A stretch of DNA of 64,000 bases from Lottia gigantea (lineage: Eukaryota > Mollusca > Gastropoda > Lottiidae), in the NCBI RefSeq assembly GCF_000327385.1, contig NW_008706748.1, forward strand, positions 311,817 to 375,816, written 5' to 3'. How positions within the stretch are numbered: position 1 is the stretch's first letter; each line of letters starts with the position of its first letter. A model generated the notes under the pieces. The model had not been told where the DNA came from, searched no databases, and saw only the letters and a list, made by a program, of their open reading frames with translations. This document shows positions 54,401 to 64,000 of the stretch, piece after piece. The translations under genes and the position numbers were made by a program.

Positions 54401-56831
54401 ATATTGAGTAATGTGAAAGTATTATCACATAGAACCATAATTCTGTTCAATGCTGACGCAGCTTTTATCTGGACTATCGCTTTTTTCTGAAACAGAGTAG
54501 AAAGGTATTATATGGTAAAAATATTTTACTCTCATCTTCCTTGTTATTTCAGGATTAGAATAAATTATCATATATTAACTCTAACTACAGTATTCAAAAT
54601 TTAAAAAACTGACAAACACTTGATGGTTTGGAATCAAAAACTGTCCTTTTCAAAGTCCAAAAGTGCCTCAGATCTTAAATGTTTAATGATTTCATTTGTT
54701 TGAAATTTTTCAAGGGAAATCTTCACAGCATGTTCTATATTTCAGAATATCAAAAATATTTTCAATCAAGCAAATCTCATCATGTCACTTGACAAATTTG
54801 TTTAAATGTATCACCATGCAAATGCAAAGTGGAAACTTTACTACATAAATCAATAGACAAAGTTCGTAAAGCTCAACTGGAGATTCTATTGAAACGGCTG
54901 TACAATTCAGATATGACTATTGAATTAAAATGAAACCAAGGTAAATTGTTTCTTACCAAGCCAAGATATTTCTGTCCCTGTTTTTCACTATAAAAGGTAG
55001 TTCTACCTCCAATATTTCGTTCTTCAATACAATAATGGAATACAAAACTACAAAAAAAAATCAATTTCAATGATAAGATGTTATCATGTTCAATAAATTA
55101 AAATTTTGCCTATTAATATACTTTATATTATAAAAATAACAGGGCAGTGGAATAGCTAGTTGTTAACAAGGCAGATTGTTCATGACAAGGTGATTAGTTA
55201 CTGTATATTTGAACCTATGTGACATCAAAAGCAAATGCTTTGGAGGCCACCATATCTTTTGAATAAGAAAAAAAAATTGACGTATAAAAATTTCACATAT
55301 TTTTTTCTATATACAGTAAAGTAACCTAATTTCGTGGAAACCTATTATTCATGCATATCCGGAAAGGATTAATAATTTACACGTGCGACCTTGCATGACC
55401 TCCTCATTTGCTTGTTTTGATAAACATGGGTTTTCTGTACAATATCAGCTAGTAGAATGAATCCAGTAGTTTCAAGCAAGGTAAAATGTATTAATATATA
55501 CTTTGACAAATACAAAATGGCGGATTTCAGTTAAACGTCTCAATTTTTTATCGGCCGAATTTCCATATAATCCCTAGCTGCAATGGGAATTCCAAGTGTC
55601 GTCTACTAGAATGTAGTTCAACGAATGAAGTCACGTGATCAGCAGATTCCGTGTCAGCAGAAAAATTCTATGGAACACAATGTGGGCCATATTCTTATGT
55701 TGTTTAGCAATAAATCACGCTTCGTATCTTATTTTTTCAGTCACTAATTTTTTTTTAAATCATGGAGGAAGGAATTGTCACTAGTTATAATGAATTGATA
55801 TTAAAGATAAATATTAAGAGAAGTTAATTATATCACCCGGTATCCATACAACGTGTTTTCTCGACTTATTTATAGATCAAACATTGTACACGAAAGTGAC
55901 GCATTTTGCTGCCGTTGTCAAGTTGGTTACTCATGAAATATGGGTCAAAGTGAGGGATTCATAAAGAAAATCGAAACAAACCAATTTTAATTATTTTGTA
56001 GAATATCTGAGGAAACATCTAAGACATTTTTAAAAATTTCTGTTTTTTAACTTTGATGAAATTCGGTGTTACACCAGTGAAGGTTTCCAAAACCTCTCAT
56101 AGAATATTCAGTAAGGAATCAAGAAAAGTTACCAAACTTACCAGTCTGCTGTTCCAATATACAAATTTTTACCACAGACATCCAGACACTCAATCTGTTA
56201 AAAAAAAAACAATTAACATGGTGGAGTTTGATTGTATTAGGTTGTACTGTAGTCAACTTGGCACTTAACCAAAATGGCCTTAAAAGTCAAAATGCATCAA
56301 AACTCAAATTGTATCAAAAGTCAAAATGTGTAAAATGTTAAGCACAGCAATCAAATCAATCTTGAAATCAAATGTCTAGGTGATACTAACAGCTTATTGA
56401 AAGTAACAAAATCAAATCGGCAAATTCAGAATCTCCTCTAAACCTAAAAGCTTGACAGTGGCATGTGCCAATTGCAACTCGATGTGCGACTATTTGCCAT
56501 AATATAAATTGTAGCCTATCCTATCTAGATTGAACACTGACACCAAGAACATGGCAAAAGTTGATAGCAGCCAGTAGTGTTTACAGTATTGCATGTTCAA
56601 AGCCCTTATCGACCTAAAATACAAAGCTGACACCAACTGTCAAGTCAGCAATCAACAGTTCAGCACTAGCCGGCCTTTCAAAGTTATCACTGTCATTGGA
56701 GACTTGTCATTTCAAATTTCATTCAGAATGTCACCATTATGTTGCATGAAAATTACCTGCGTTTTAATCTTGTCCGCGATCAATTTAGCTCGTTCGATAG
56801 CTGGCACCAACTCAAATGCCTTCATACTCAT
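45316..56831 (-). CDS. TGFBRAP1: TGFBRAP1 (CORVET subunit, Vps3-like), complete, 22 coding exons
   Basis: CORVET subunit that binds Rab5 and tethers early endosomes; first found as a TGF-beta receptor- and SMAD4-associated protein. Coding exons in order: 56757-56831, 56142-56194, 54957-55047, 54388-54486, 53952-54038, 53570-53674, 53207-53341, 52716-52876, 52438-52570, 52036-52131, 51527-51631, 50922-51113, 50378-50571, 49877-49945, 49491-49563, 48880-49014, 48351-48451, 47725-47836, 47303-47463, 46612-46684, 45930-46120, 45316-45466. Every junction is GT-AG and in frame. The sum is 863 residues plus stop, against about 860 in vertebrates. The start is MSMKAFELVPAIERAK, matching the vertebrate N-terminus. 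A CNH domain spans about residues 25-300, a helical clathrin-repeat-like region follows, and a Cys/His zinc-binding end closes it. No breaks were seen. Confidence 0.97.
45660..45712 (+). repeat. Dispersed repeat shared with 60108-60162
   Basis: CTATTTCCTTCTCC(A/G)CCATT and TTGAATTCTGTCTGCACCTA, CTATT occur in both TGFBRAP1 and synaptojanin introns. The family is not identified. Confidence 0.75.
46770..46876 (+). mobile_element. tRNA-SINE body fragment, degraded
   Basis: CAATAAACCTAGGCCCAGTG, AAAGATCCCTTGACAAATGG, AAATTCAAAAGAG. It lies in a TGFBRAP1 intron, opposite to the gene. Confidence 0.6.
46959..47187. mobile_element. hAT-type MITE (CAAGG termini), 229 bp
   Basis: The left end CAAGGCTTGAAATAA and right end TTATTTCAAACCTTG pair. 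The flanks GTAAAGTG (46951-46958) and GTAAAGAG (47188-47195) match at 7 of 8 bases. The interior repeats TTGTACCGG and CGGACA. It sits in the TGFBRAP1 intron between exons 19 and 20. Confidence 0.88.
47303..52131 (-). CDS. TGFBRAP1: TGFBRAP1 alpha-solenoid segment, exons 10-19
   Basis: Residues about 314-725. Helical sequence with family landmarks: MYRRIQQQAGFIEF, SPALHEIPD, ALLKLYAE, HTHLAVLYLDKVL, SSLYRVQLILG and AILYGK. These cover the Vps39-type domain 1 and the clathrin-heavy-chain-repeat region that in CORVET/HOPS subunits joins the subunits together. Domain limits are approximate. Confidence 0.88.
49629..49688 (-). mobile_element. SINE 3'-end fragment
   Basis: ATGAAATGAATGGAGTTTTA, CGTCCTACTTTTCTGCACCA, TGTGGGCTAATGAAGACGG, reversed 3' end of the tRNA-SINE family, just upstream of TGFBRAP1 exon 15. 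Confidence 0.8.
51706..51828. mobile_element. MITE family J (AACAAGRGAATAT termini)
   Basis: AACAAGAGAATATTTCATGA, TATAACACA faces GTGTTATCCATTTAATAATA, TATTTCCTTGTT. A second copy is at 60644-60730. Confidence 0.75.
51955..52025 (-). mobile_element. MITE family A, one arm
   Basis: GGTGCAAATTGATGCAATCA, GTGTTCCAAATACACATA, ACAATCTCTTTAA. It abuts TGFBRAP1 exon 10 (52036). Confidence 0.65.
52438..56194 (-). CDS. TGFBRAP1: TGFBRAP1 CNH (citron-homology) beta-propeller segment, exons 2-9
   Basis: Residues about 26-313. Anchors shared with vertebrate TGFBRAP1 are KAASALNRIMVLCDN, LTTQYCIIEI, GISQRPPMQW, NDEFITIHSILDQQQKQ and LVPVAFEKQ. CNH propellers form the N-terminal lobe of Vps3/Vps39-class tethers and are linked to small-GTPase contact. 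Between exons 1 and 3 the gene has its longest introns. Confidence 0.93.
53735..53850. repeat. Dispersed repeat fragment with C run
   Basis: AAAATCTCATAACTAGGTTA, GAAATTCAGGCCATCTCAGA, TATTTCCCCCC. The same family as at 2090-2150 (reverse) and 7385-7475. Confidence 0.6.
55048..56141 (-). other. TGFBRAP1 intron 2
   Basis: 1.1 kb without a recognised repeat or exon. AT-rich, with a few CpG-containing stretches around 55370-55620. Confidence 0.7.
56757..56831 (-). CDS. TGFBRAP1: TGFBRAP1 first coding exon
   Basis: Codes for 25 residues (MSMKAFELVPAIERAKLIAD and five more), phase 0 at its donor CAG|GTAATT. A second in-frame Met sits at residue 3. The first ATG is preferred because vertebrate TGFBRAP1 also has residues before MKAF-like sequence, but either could serve. 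Confidence 0.9.
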
Positions 56832-57269
56832 TTTGACAAATTTTTAAAGCAATCGACCCAAGGAATCCAGAAAAATGTGTTGATTTCTTTAGAAATTCAT
56901 TTAACATGACAAGAGAGCTGCCATATTGGTACTAGTGCCGCCCCCAAGTGGACAGCACCGCCCACTTATATTTTAAAGGGATACTCCTTAGTCAGGGCTT
57001 CAAAATTTGTTATTAATGTCAAGGTCCACTTGTCAAAACACACAAATCTATGAATGATTAAGACAATCATACAATTAAATCTAAAAGTGGATTTAAAACG
57101 TTTTATCTTTCAAAATTGTATATTTTCCAATCAAGCCCTTAGACCTAATTTTATTACATTAGAACATCACTTTAAAACGACTGGATGTACATGACTTCGG
57201 AATAATTTGGGGAGATAACTCGCAATATTTTCATCCCACTTCCGCTAATTTAGGATTATAAATACAAAA
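56832..57269. promoter_or_regulatory. Shared bidirectional promoter of TGFBRAP1 and synaptojanin
   Basis: Only 438 bp separate the two divergent start codons, so both 5' UTRs and promoters must lie here. It holds two CCGCCC GC-boxes (about 56939-56964), a CCAAT on the + strand near 57128, and an ETS-type ACTTCCGC at 57238-57245, 25 bp before the synaptojanin ATG. There is no clear TATA box at a fitting distance. GC-box plus ETS plus CCAAT without TATA is typical of housekeeping bidirectional promoters. Factor binding is inferred. Confidence 0.7.
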
Positions 57270-60200
57270 ATGGCAATGGGGAAGATTTTTCGAGTTTTTC
57301 ATAAATTACCTCCAGATCCCGACACGCCATACAGTGTAATTTTAGAGAGCAAGAACAGAGAGGAAACTGTGATGTTTGAATCGAACGCAGTAGTCATTTT
57401 GTGTAAGAATTTAACCATTTTCTGTCACCACAGTCATCTGAGTATCGACTCATTTTCATGATTTATTTGAAAGTGACACTTGACAGTTGACGTCTGGCAC
57501 TCCTATCTCTTGACTTGCCTCATCAATCATCAATGTTTTTGAAAATGCTCAACAGTCGCCTTCGTTTCTGATTGGTTTACCTTTATTTTGATCGTTTTTT
57601 GCACTGCCATAGGCCTATAGACTTAAGAGCCCAAAATACAAGACAGCTCTATCATAGGCGTCTCAGTTTATTATAAGATGACTGGAGTTGTCTTATCATT
57701 TAAGTTGTTGTCTTTGATTCAATGTGTCCTGATTCTACTAGCCCCACCAACTCTGCTATCTATAGCAGCAGTATGGTGCAGCATAGTGCTAGGGCTGGGC
57801 GATATTGGTTCAAGTTGATTAAGCATTAATACATCACAACATGGGTATATGGTGCGATATTTCTAAAGTATGTTTTTTTCCTGATTTTGTGTAGATGATC
57901 TTATCTGGACAAAAAGTTGACAATATGTCATGAAAACTGCCCTATATCATGGTATGGCGATATTTCAATACCGTTTTTTTTAATCAGGCAATATTACTAA
58001 CAATATAAATTCCTATATTGGTATATCACCTAATTAGTGCCCTTAATGCATGAATGATGATATTCAGTAACTAATACTGTCTGACCATTCCTGGCTAGCA
58101 TAGGATTTTATGTTAACGCCTTCAACCACCTGTTAAACCTTCTTATATTCTGACAAGTTGTCTGAGTTGTCTTAGGACTGTTGAATAGTAACTTGTTACT
58201 TTGAATCAGTCTGATCTCACATGATTTTGTTTTGTTATTGTAGCGTCAGCAGAAGCAGACACAGTAAAGAAGTTTTATAGTAAAATTTTAGATGCTTATG
58301 CTTGTCTGGGTGTGCTAAATCTTAATGCTGGTAAATATTCCTGTTTATATTTGTGACCCCGCACATCAAACCAGGTATTAAGTAGCATTTTGTGTATGTA
58401 GAGTTATCAGTATATTTGGATTCCTGGCATCATCAGCTACATTTTGATACAAATACCATCTCAATAGCTTTCTCCGTTCAGATGATATAGTCAATTTAAT
58501 ATCCAGATTTGAGTCCCCTTTAATACTTCACTGTCAGCTTATTACTGGGCAGTGCAACTTAATACCTGATACGATGTGCAGGGTCACATTTGATTATTTT
58601 CCCAAGCCTTGGCTTCAGATAGGAATACCTTTTATTTCAGCATGATTTTCAGTATGGTTAGATTTAGAAGTTTAGGAGTATTCTCTATTCCTTGTACAAT
58701 CTTCTTGACCTATTTTCATCATAATTGTTTAAAGGCGACATGTACATATGTTAAGGATATTGTCTTTTTTTCCTCTTAAGTGCTAATTTGATTAAGTTTA
58801 CTTTAGCTTTTTTAATCAGCTGTACAGATGATGGTTTTTGATCTGGAGAAACATTATGATAATGCTATCTTTATTGAGTAGGCTATACCTGTTTTCTGAT
58901 TATAATTTCATGAACAAAAGGAAACAATGAAATACAAATAAAACGCAAATATAACAATGTTGGTGGTCAATGATATGTTAATTTGTTTTATTTTAGGCAA
59001 TCAGAAGATATTGTATTTAGTTCTGGTGACGACTTGTCTTTCTGTGGGTAAAATTGGTGATACAGAAGTTTTTAAAATTACTGCTGTACAACTTGTACCT
59101 CTACGAAACGAGCCCAGTGATGAAGAAAGGGTTGTTGAAGTCAGGAAACTTCTCAGCTCTGGCACGTTTTATTTCTCTTGGTGTCAATCTGGTATTCCCT
59201 GGGATCTCAGTCTCTGTGCTCAACGAAAACATCAAGATCATGAAACAGATAACAGATTCTTCTGGTAAGTTATAGTAATAGTAATTTCAATCTTTCATAC
59301 AAATAGTTGTTAAAACTTGGCCAATGTTGATCTGTGGACTTGTCTGTTGTCAGCTATACGACAGAATCCCTGTATTAACAGATAAATACATAAAACTAAG
59401 TTATCATTCAATAATACATACAAGAACAACTTTTATAGATAATTTAGTTTTAGTGATTTATAAGCTAGCTGTTCATTGAGTATCTTTTATCTAAAGCTAG
59501 TGTTAACAGCATGAGATAGGCTCTTATCAACTTGAAGTAACTGAAATGAGACTTATTTTATTTCAGGAATCGATTACTACATGTCCATTTAAAACGATAT
59601 GGTATAGATTGTGACCAATGGCTGATCAAGATTATGTGTGGAGCTGTAGAAATAAGAACTATATATGCAGCTCATCGTCAAGCTAAAGCCTGTCTGATAT
59701 CTAGATTAAGTTGTGAACGAGCCGGGACCAGGTTTAACGTACGAGGAACCAATGATGACGGCCATGTGGCTAATTTTGTTGAAACTGAGCAGGTTAGTTC
59801 ATTTTGATTTCTTTTTTCCTTTATTTTTTTCCTTTTTTTCTAAAATTTAACGTGGGCTACTTTGCAAGCGTTGCTGCACCACAGAACAGGGTTAAATCAA
59901 TCGTGTTTGAATTATTTCAGGTGATATTTCTGGATGAGCAAGTATCATCATTTGTAGAAACTCGAGGTTCGGTGCCATTATTCTGGGAACAACCAGGCAT
60001 TAATGTAAGTATCCTTCATCATTTACAGAAGTGTATTTGAGGCCATCGTTATTTTTACATATTCACAATAATCCATGGTAATGATTCAAAGATTTCACAT
60101 TCAAAATTTTCCTATCTATTTCCTTCTCCGCCATTTTGAATTCTGTCTGCACCTACTATTCCTCAAATCCCGAACGTGCAAAACTCACCAATCAAACGGC

Positions 60201-63200
60201 CCCATTTTTTCATGTTTTTCCAGGTTGGTGCACATAAAGTTCACATGTCACGAGGATATGAGACGTCAGCTCCAGCCTATGATCGCCATCTACAAATGAT
60301 ACGTAAACATTACGGGGAACAAGTTATAGTTAATTTATTGGGTAGTAAGGAAGGAGAGAGATTGCTTAGTCAGGCATTTCAGGTAGGGGTTATTTTTATC
60401 TCTTAAATGGAATGGATTAAAGACAAAAACACCACACAAACTGTGGCTTGAATTTATTATAGTTAGCAAAGATATTATGCACATCCGGGTATGATTCAAA
60501 ATATGAACACAACAGTCCAATTTTACTTAATTTGAGTTAGGATAAGTATCAATGACCACAACATAAGTCTGGCTTGTATGGTACTAATTACTGCTAATCT
60601 TTTTTTGAATTAAACTAGAATACTCTTGTTTAAATAACAGAATAACAGGGAATATATTAAAGTATAACACACTTCTTAAATAACAAAATATGTGACATGT
60701 GTTATACATTTAATAATATATTCCCTTGTTTTTTTTATATGTGTACTCCCTGCTTCTAAATGTCATTCAAATCTTACTTTTGTTTATATAGACTACTTTT
60801 GAATTAACTACGCCTCAGTACACATGGTGATTTTCTTGCCAATATAGTGCCTGTATCATTTTGATAGGAGGAGAAAAAATAAGCCTATAAAGGAATTATA
60901 TTAAAGCTCTTTAAGATTTTTAGATTTTACATGAGAAATCATTTGAAGACACAAAAGTTACTTTGTATTATATCTGACTGTAAATCTGTTTGTATTTCAG
61001 AATCATCATAAAGCTTCCTCACATCATGATATAGTTCCATTCATACATTTTGATTATCATGCAGAAATCAAGGGCAGTAATTTAAAAAATCTGGATAAAT
61101 TAAAAACTAAACTTCTTAAAAAACTTCAGGAGTTCGATTTTTTTGCCAGTGATGGAACAAATATTTTAAGGTAGGTTCAATATTTTCATGCCGTGTTAGA
61201 AATGTTCTGCCAACCCTGTCAAATGTTCGAATGAGGTTTACATGCACATGAATATGGATATAAATATGGTTCTTTAGAACATAACAGAGATCTTGAGCAG
61301 TTTATATTTTATTATAACATAACTGGGTATAACCATGTAGACTACATTTTGTTATTTTGTGTTATTCCAGACAACAGACTGGTACAATCAGGTCTAACTG
61401 TCTTGATTGTCTAGACAGAACTAATGCTGTACAGACCATGCTAGCTATGGAGGTAAATTATTAATATTTCTAAGTTTTCATGTCCTTACATGCCTCTAGA
61501 ATAAAATAGAGCTGTTAGCTAATGGAACATTATAGCTGGTAAAGTGAAAGTGTCCACCAAAATGAATCACAAAATGTCCAAAAATAGCCAGGCCTTTCAG
61601 AGGCAATCTGATCTGGATGCTTTGTTTCTGTGTTTTGTCTGACAAGATTCTGTTTTCAAACTGTTGAAAGTGGTATACGTGTAGTTAGGAAATATATTAT
61701 TGAGGTTAGATAGTAAGTGACATAGAACAAGAGATCCATAACAATTTCATCAGATCATGGATTGCAAGTGGAGTCAACACCAGAAAGGTACAAAATAAAA
61801 AAAATGAAGTCAGTATTTGTATTGTTAGGACCACTAACCAAAACAGATACAGAAAAGTTTCATTTTACATTTTGGTTTCCCCATAATGATTGTCCCAATT
61901 TTTGTTTATATTTCAGATTTTGCCTGCTCAAGTAGAGAGTTTAGGATTATCAAACAAACCTCAGATGTTATCAAGATTCCAGGAGGTTTATAAACAGATC
62001 TGGGCCTTAAACGGTGACCATGTTAGTCGTATCTACGCTGGTACTGGGGCGCTAGGTGGTGGTAGGTCAAAGGTCAGTTTTAACTAGATATTTCTCTTTA
62101 ACCCTTTGAACCCTGAGTGTAAATTAAATAAAACGTCATATTTTCTGAACTTCAATTAATAGGTAAAAGTGTATGGCATTAACATTGTGTATTGTCACTT
62201 GATAAGTTTAAGCATTATATAAGGTGTAATTATGTGGCTGGTAATCCGTTTGTTAGGGTTGAAGATGGCTGTAGCTATGCTTCCAACTACTAATTATTCT
62301 ACTAAAAAAAACAATTGACTCTTGGATTCAGTGACCGAATGTTTCACAAACTGAATTACTTATTCAGGGAAAAGTTCCAGTATCATGTACAGTATAGTTC
62401 TAGCAGCCATTATGACATCATTGATACGCATGAAAATATTTTATAAAAATGGACAGAGAGAAAAATACTAAAATTAAATGTCCAAAGGTTTATCTACAAG
62501 TTATTAATTTCTCACTATCTCTTGTGTTTCAGATCTCTGATGCGTCAAGATCGGCATCTCGAGCTATTCAGAATAATTTTCTAGATAATAGTAAACAAGA
62601 GTCAATAGATATATTGTTAGTTGGTAATACATTGATGGGGGAACTAGCTGATAAGGCAAGATCCTTACTAACAACTCGCAGTCTACATGGTAAGAATTAT
62701 ATTTATAATTAACTAGGCCATTTAGTCATGTTGTTTAAGTAAGTTATGGCCCAGTTTAAGATAGAAACTGATACGATGGGAGGTCGGTTTTCGTTTCTAA
62801 CAACACATAGTCTTCATGGTAAGATATATTTTTGGCCTATAATGGCCATTCTGATCCAAGTTAAGTGCTTATTGTGCCTTCTTTTTTCATCTTTAAAACT
62901 GCAGAACTTTAGGATGTAAAGCTACATTCAATGTTCCAAATTTAGTGGAAGATGAATGAAGTAACATATTGAAACTCAAATTAATTTCCAAAAAAAACCC
63001 AGAAACCCCCCAAAATGTAGGGTTTAAGTCATATCATTAGCCAAATGTATATCACAACTCCAAAAAAGAAAGAAACAACTATATTTTACAAGGATCCTTT
63101 CTACCAGCTGGTCCTTGGTCAAATCTCTTGGTATTGATCTTTCCTGGATTATCCATACCCATTTACAACTGGGTCAATTGGAATTATGAGTGCAGATGAC

Positions 63201-64000
63201 TTATTCAAGGTCTTTCTCACGTGGATCGAGATCAGTATCCATAGCTGCCTTTTGTTCACGTAACCAAGTAAATGACGTCATGTAAAGAACCAACGCTCTA
63301 ACCGACTGTGCTATAGAACCTCACAAACAACCCTCACAATGAATACAAACATTTTATTTCATTCCAGCTACCCCTGGTATAATTCATGGTATGATCAACA
63401 GATATAAAGAATATACCGAACCTAAATCATTACGTATTGGTGTCTGTACTTGGAATGTCAATGGAGGGAAACATTTTCGAAGTATCGCGTATAAACATCA
63501 ATCGTTAACAGATTGGTTATTAGACGCTCATAAAACGGTTTCCATGGCTAGACCAGGTTTGTCATTTACAGTGTCAACAAAAAAACAAAACAGAGCCCAT
63601 GAATTTTTATAAAAAGACAGAAGGCATACAATTTTTTAGTAAATCTTACAATGGTCCTGTAGATTTTTAAATATTTGGACAACTTTAAGCAGAAATCGCA
63701 GCAAATATCACAGAAGATTTTTTGCAATTGACAATTTCTAGTGATGAATAATACAAGTGTGCTCCAAAAGAAGACATTTGAAGCATATTTGACATTACTT
63801 GTATGTAACTCTAACCAAGACAACTGAAACTTTGGGAACTTTTCTTGATACGTGATAAAGTCTGACTTGCAGTTGCATAGTTATTAACTCTGTATCATTA
63901 ACTCTCAAAATACAAATACTCATTTATTTTCAACGTGCACTTAAAGGCAATAGTTTGATTTAATATTATTCTGTCTGTTATTTTAGAGGATCTATTAGAA
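57270..64000 (+). CDS. SYNJ1: Synaptojanin, 5' half (exons 1-11 and start of 12), runs off the window
   Basis: Two-domain phosphoinositide phosphatase: the Sac1 domain clears PI3P, PI4P and PI(3,5)P2, and the 5-phosphatase acts on PI(4,5)P2. It uncoats clathrin vesicles with endophilin. Exons: 57270-57402, 58244-58330, 58997-59264, 59567-59792, 59921-60004, 60224-60382, 61001-61170, 61371-61452, 61917-62072, 62533-62689, 63368-63556, 63987-64000 (cut). All joins are GT-AG and in frame, giving 575 residues here. The N-terminus [20 protein letters not shown] matches vertebrate MAFSKGFRIYHKLDPPP. Sac1 landmarks: [56 protein letters not shown] and RIYAGTGAL. The 5-phosphatase starts with CTWNVNGG. 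The rest of that domain and the proline-rich tail lie beyond 64000. SYNJ1 versus SYNJ2 cannot be separated; a single invertebrate gene is likely. Confidence 0.97.
57403..58243 (+). other. Synaptojanin intron 1
   Basis: 841 bp. 57786-57985 holds a likely half-element: GCTAGGGCTGGGCGATATTG, and later TATGGCGATATTTCAATACC. GGGCTGGGCGATAT is a common transposon-end motif in animal genomes, but no second end was found. Otherwise nothing. Confidence 0.5.
58353..58587 (-). mobile_element. MITE family F, full copy (235 bp)
   Basis: Ends GTGACCCCGCACATCAAACC and GATGTGCAGGGTCAC, then ACCAGGTATTAAGTAGC against GCAACTTAATACCTGAT, about 30 bp inverted. It lies just after synaptojanin exon 2, antisense to the copy at 33771-33982. 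Confidence 0.92.
60108..60162 (+). repeat. Dispersed repeat shared with 45660-45712
   Basis: Second copy of the 45-bp match, in synaptojanin intron 5, with one mismatch in the core. Confidence 0.75.
60644..60730. mobile_element. MITE family J, second copy
   Basis: AACAGGGAATATATTAAAGT, ATAACACA faces GTGTTATACATTTAATAATA, TATTCCCTTGTT. Shorter than the copy at 51706. Confidence 0.75.
61371..61452 (+). CDS. SYNJ1: Synaptojanin exon 8, Sac1 catalytic P-loop
   Basis: Encodes [19 protein letters not shown] followed by AVQTMLAME. The CX5R(T/S) motif of Sac phosphatases is intact: catalytic Cys at about residue 386, Arg at 392 and Thr at 393. The Sac1 domain should therefore be active, unlike that of SYNJ2-type or other members where this loop decays. 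Confidence 0.95.
62787..62830 (+). pseudogene. Decayed partial copy of synaptojanin exon 10 end
   Basis: TTTCTAACAACACATAGTCT, TCATG|GTAAGAT mirrors the true exon end ACTAACAACTCGCAGTCTAC, ATG|GTAAGAA at 62665-62689, 130 bp upstream. The copy keeps the donor site but has no matching acceptor or upstream exon sequence, so it looks like a small duplicated exon-intron junction. Confidence 0.55.
63368..63556 (+). CDS. SYNJ1: Synaptojanin exon 11, Sac1-to-5-phosphatase junction
   Basis: The acceptor is CATTCCAG and the phase is 1. The exon joins the end of the Sac region ([21 protein letters not shown]) to the start of the inositol 5-phosphatase domain ([20 protein letters not shown]). WNVNG at about residues 536-540 holds the conserved Asn of the family. 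The end, HKTVSMARP, diverges from vertebrates. Confidence 0.94.
63987..64000 (+). CDS. SYNJ1: Synaptojanin exon 12, first 14 nt
   Basis: After a T-rich acceptor TTATTTTAG, the sequence reads on in frame as (E)DLLE up to the window edge. It is supported by phase and acceptor only. Confidence 0.6.

Noticed and set aside
1-64000. LTR elements, virus-derived copies or a bacterial-type defence or toxin system
   Set aside because: No long terminal repeats, capsid, envelope or polymerase-like coding stretches, and no operon-like gene clusters were recognised on either strand.

Overview
The window is AT-rich eukaryotic nuclear DNA made of short exons in long, repeat-filled introns. It most likely comes from a marine invertebrate, probably a mollusc (lophotrochozoan). 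That guess rests on the gene content and structure, a tRNA-derived SINE family, and very dense MITEs and minisatellites; it is inference, not something a single marker proves. I see no bacterial operon, CRISPR array, virus copy or LTR element.

Three conserved protein-coding genes could be modelled exon by exon from similarity and splice sites. (1) An NHERF/EBP50-type scaffold gene (+) occupies about 19.3-38.9 kb. Its 5' part lies outside the window or was not recognised. A PDZ exon is followed by six cassette-like linker exons, a short exon, and a last exon with an ezrin/radixin/moesin-binding tail. (2) A complete TGFBRAP1 (CORVET tether subunit, Vps3-like) gene (-) runs from 56831 down to 45316 in 22 coding exons, giving 863 residues. 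(3) The 5' half of a synaptojanin gene (+) starts at 57270 and leaves the window inside exon 12. It carries the whole Sac1 phosphatase domain and the start of the inositol 5-phosphatase domain.

Layout: 1-19273 is a gene-free stretch, formally intron or 5' flank of NHERF. It holds two large satellites (56/50-bp units at 3.97-6.12 kb; 48-bp units at 6.53-6.91 and 16.12-16.97 kb), a 21-bp minisatellite (17.53-17.98 kb) and many MITE and SINE pieces. NHERF exons are spread over 19.3-38.9 kb. NHERF and TGFBRAP1 are convergent, separated by 6.4 kb of repeats. TGFBRAP1 and synaptojanin are divergent, with only 438 bp between their start codons, which suggests a shared promoter.

Functionally all three genes concern membrane cortex and endocytic traffic: NHERF links membrane proteins to ERM/actin, TGFBRAP1 tethers early endosomes through Rab5, and synaptojanin removes phosphoinositides to uncoat endocytic vesicles. 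Only the TGFBRAP1-synaptojanin pair is close enough to suggest co-regulation. The most notable observations are the symmetric cassette exons of NHERF, the bidirectional promoter, palindrome-rich 48-bp satellites carrying p53-type half-sites, and MITE families with clear target-site duplications. I did not find a convincing previously undescribed biological system.
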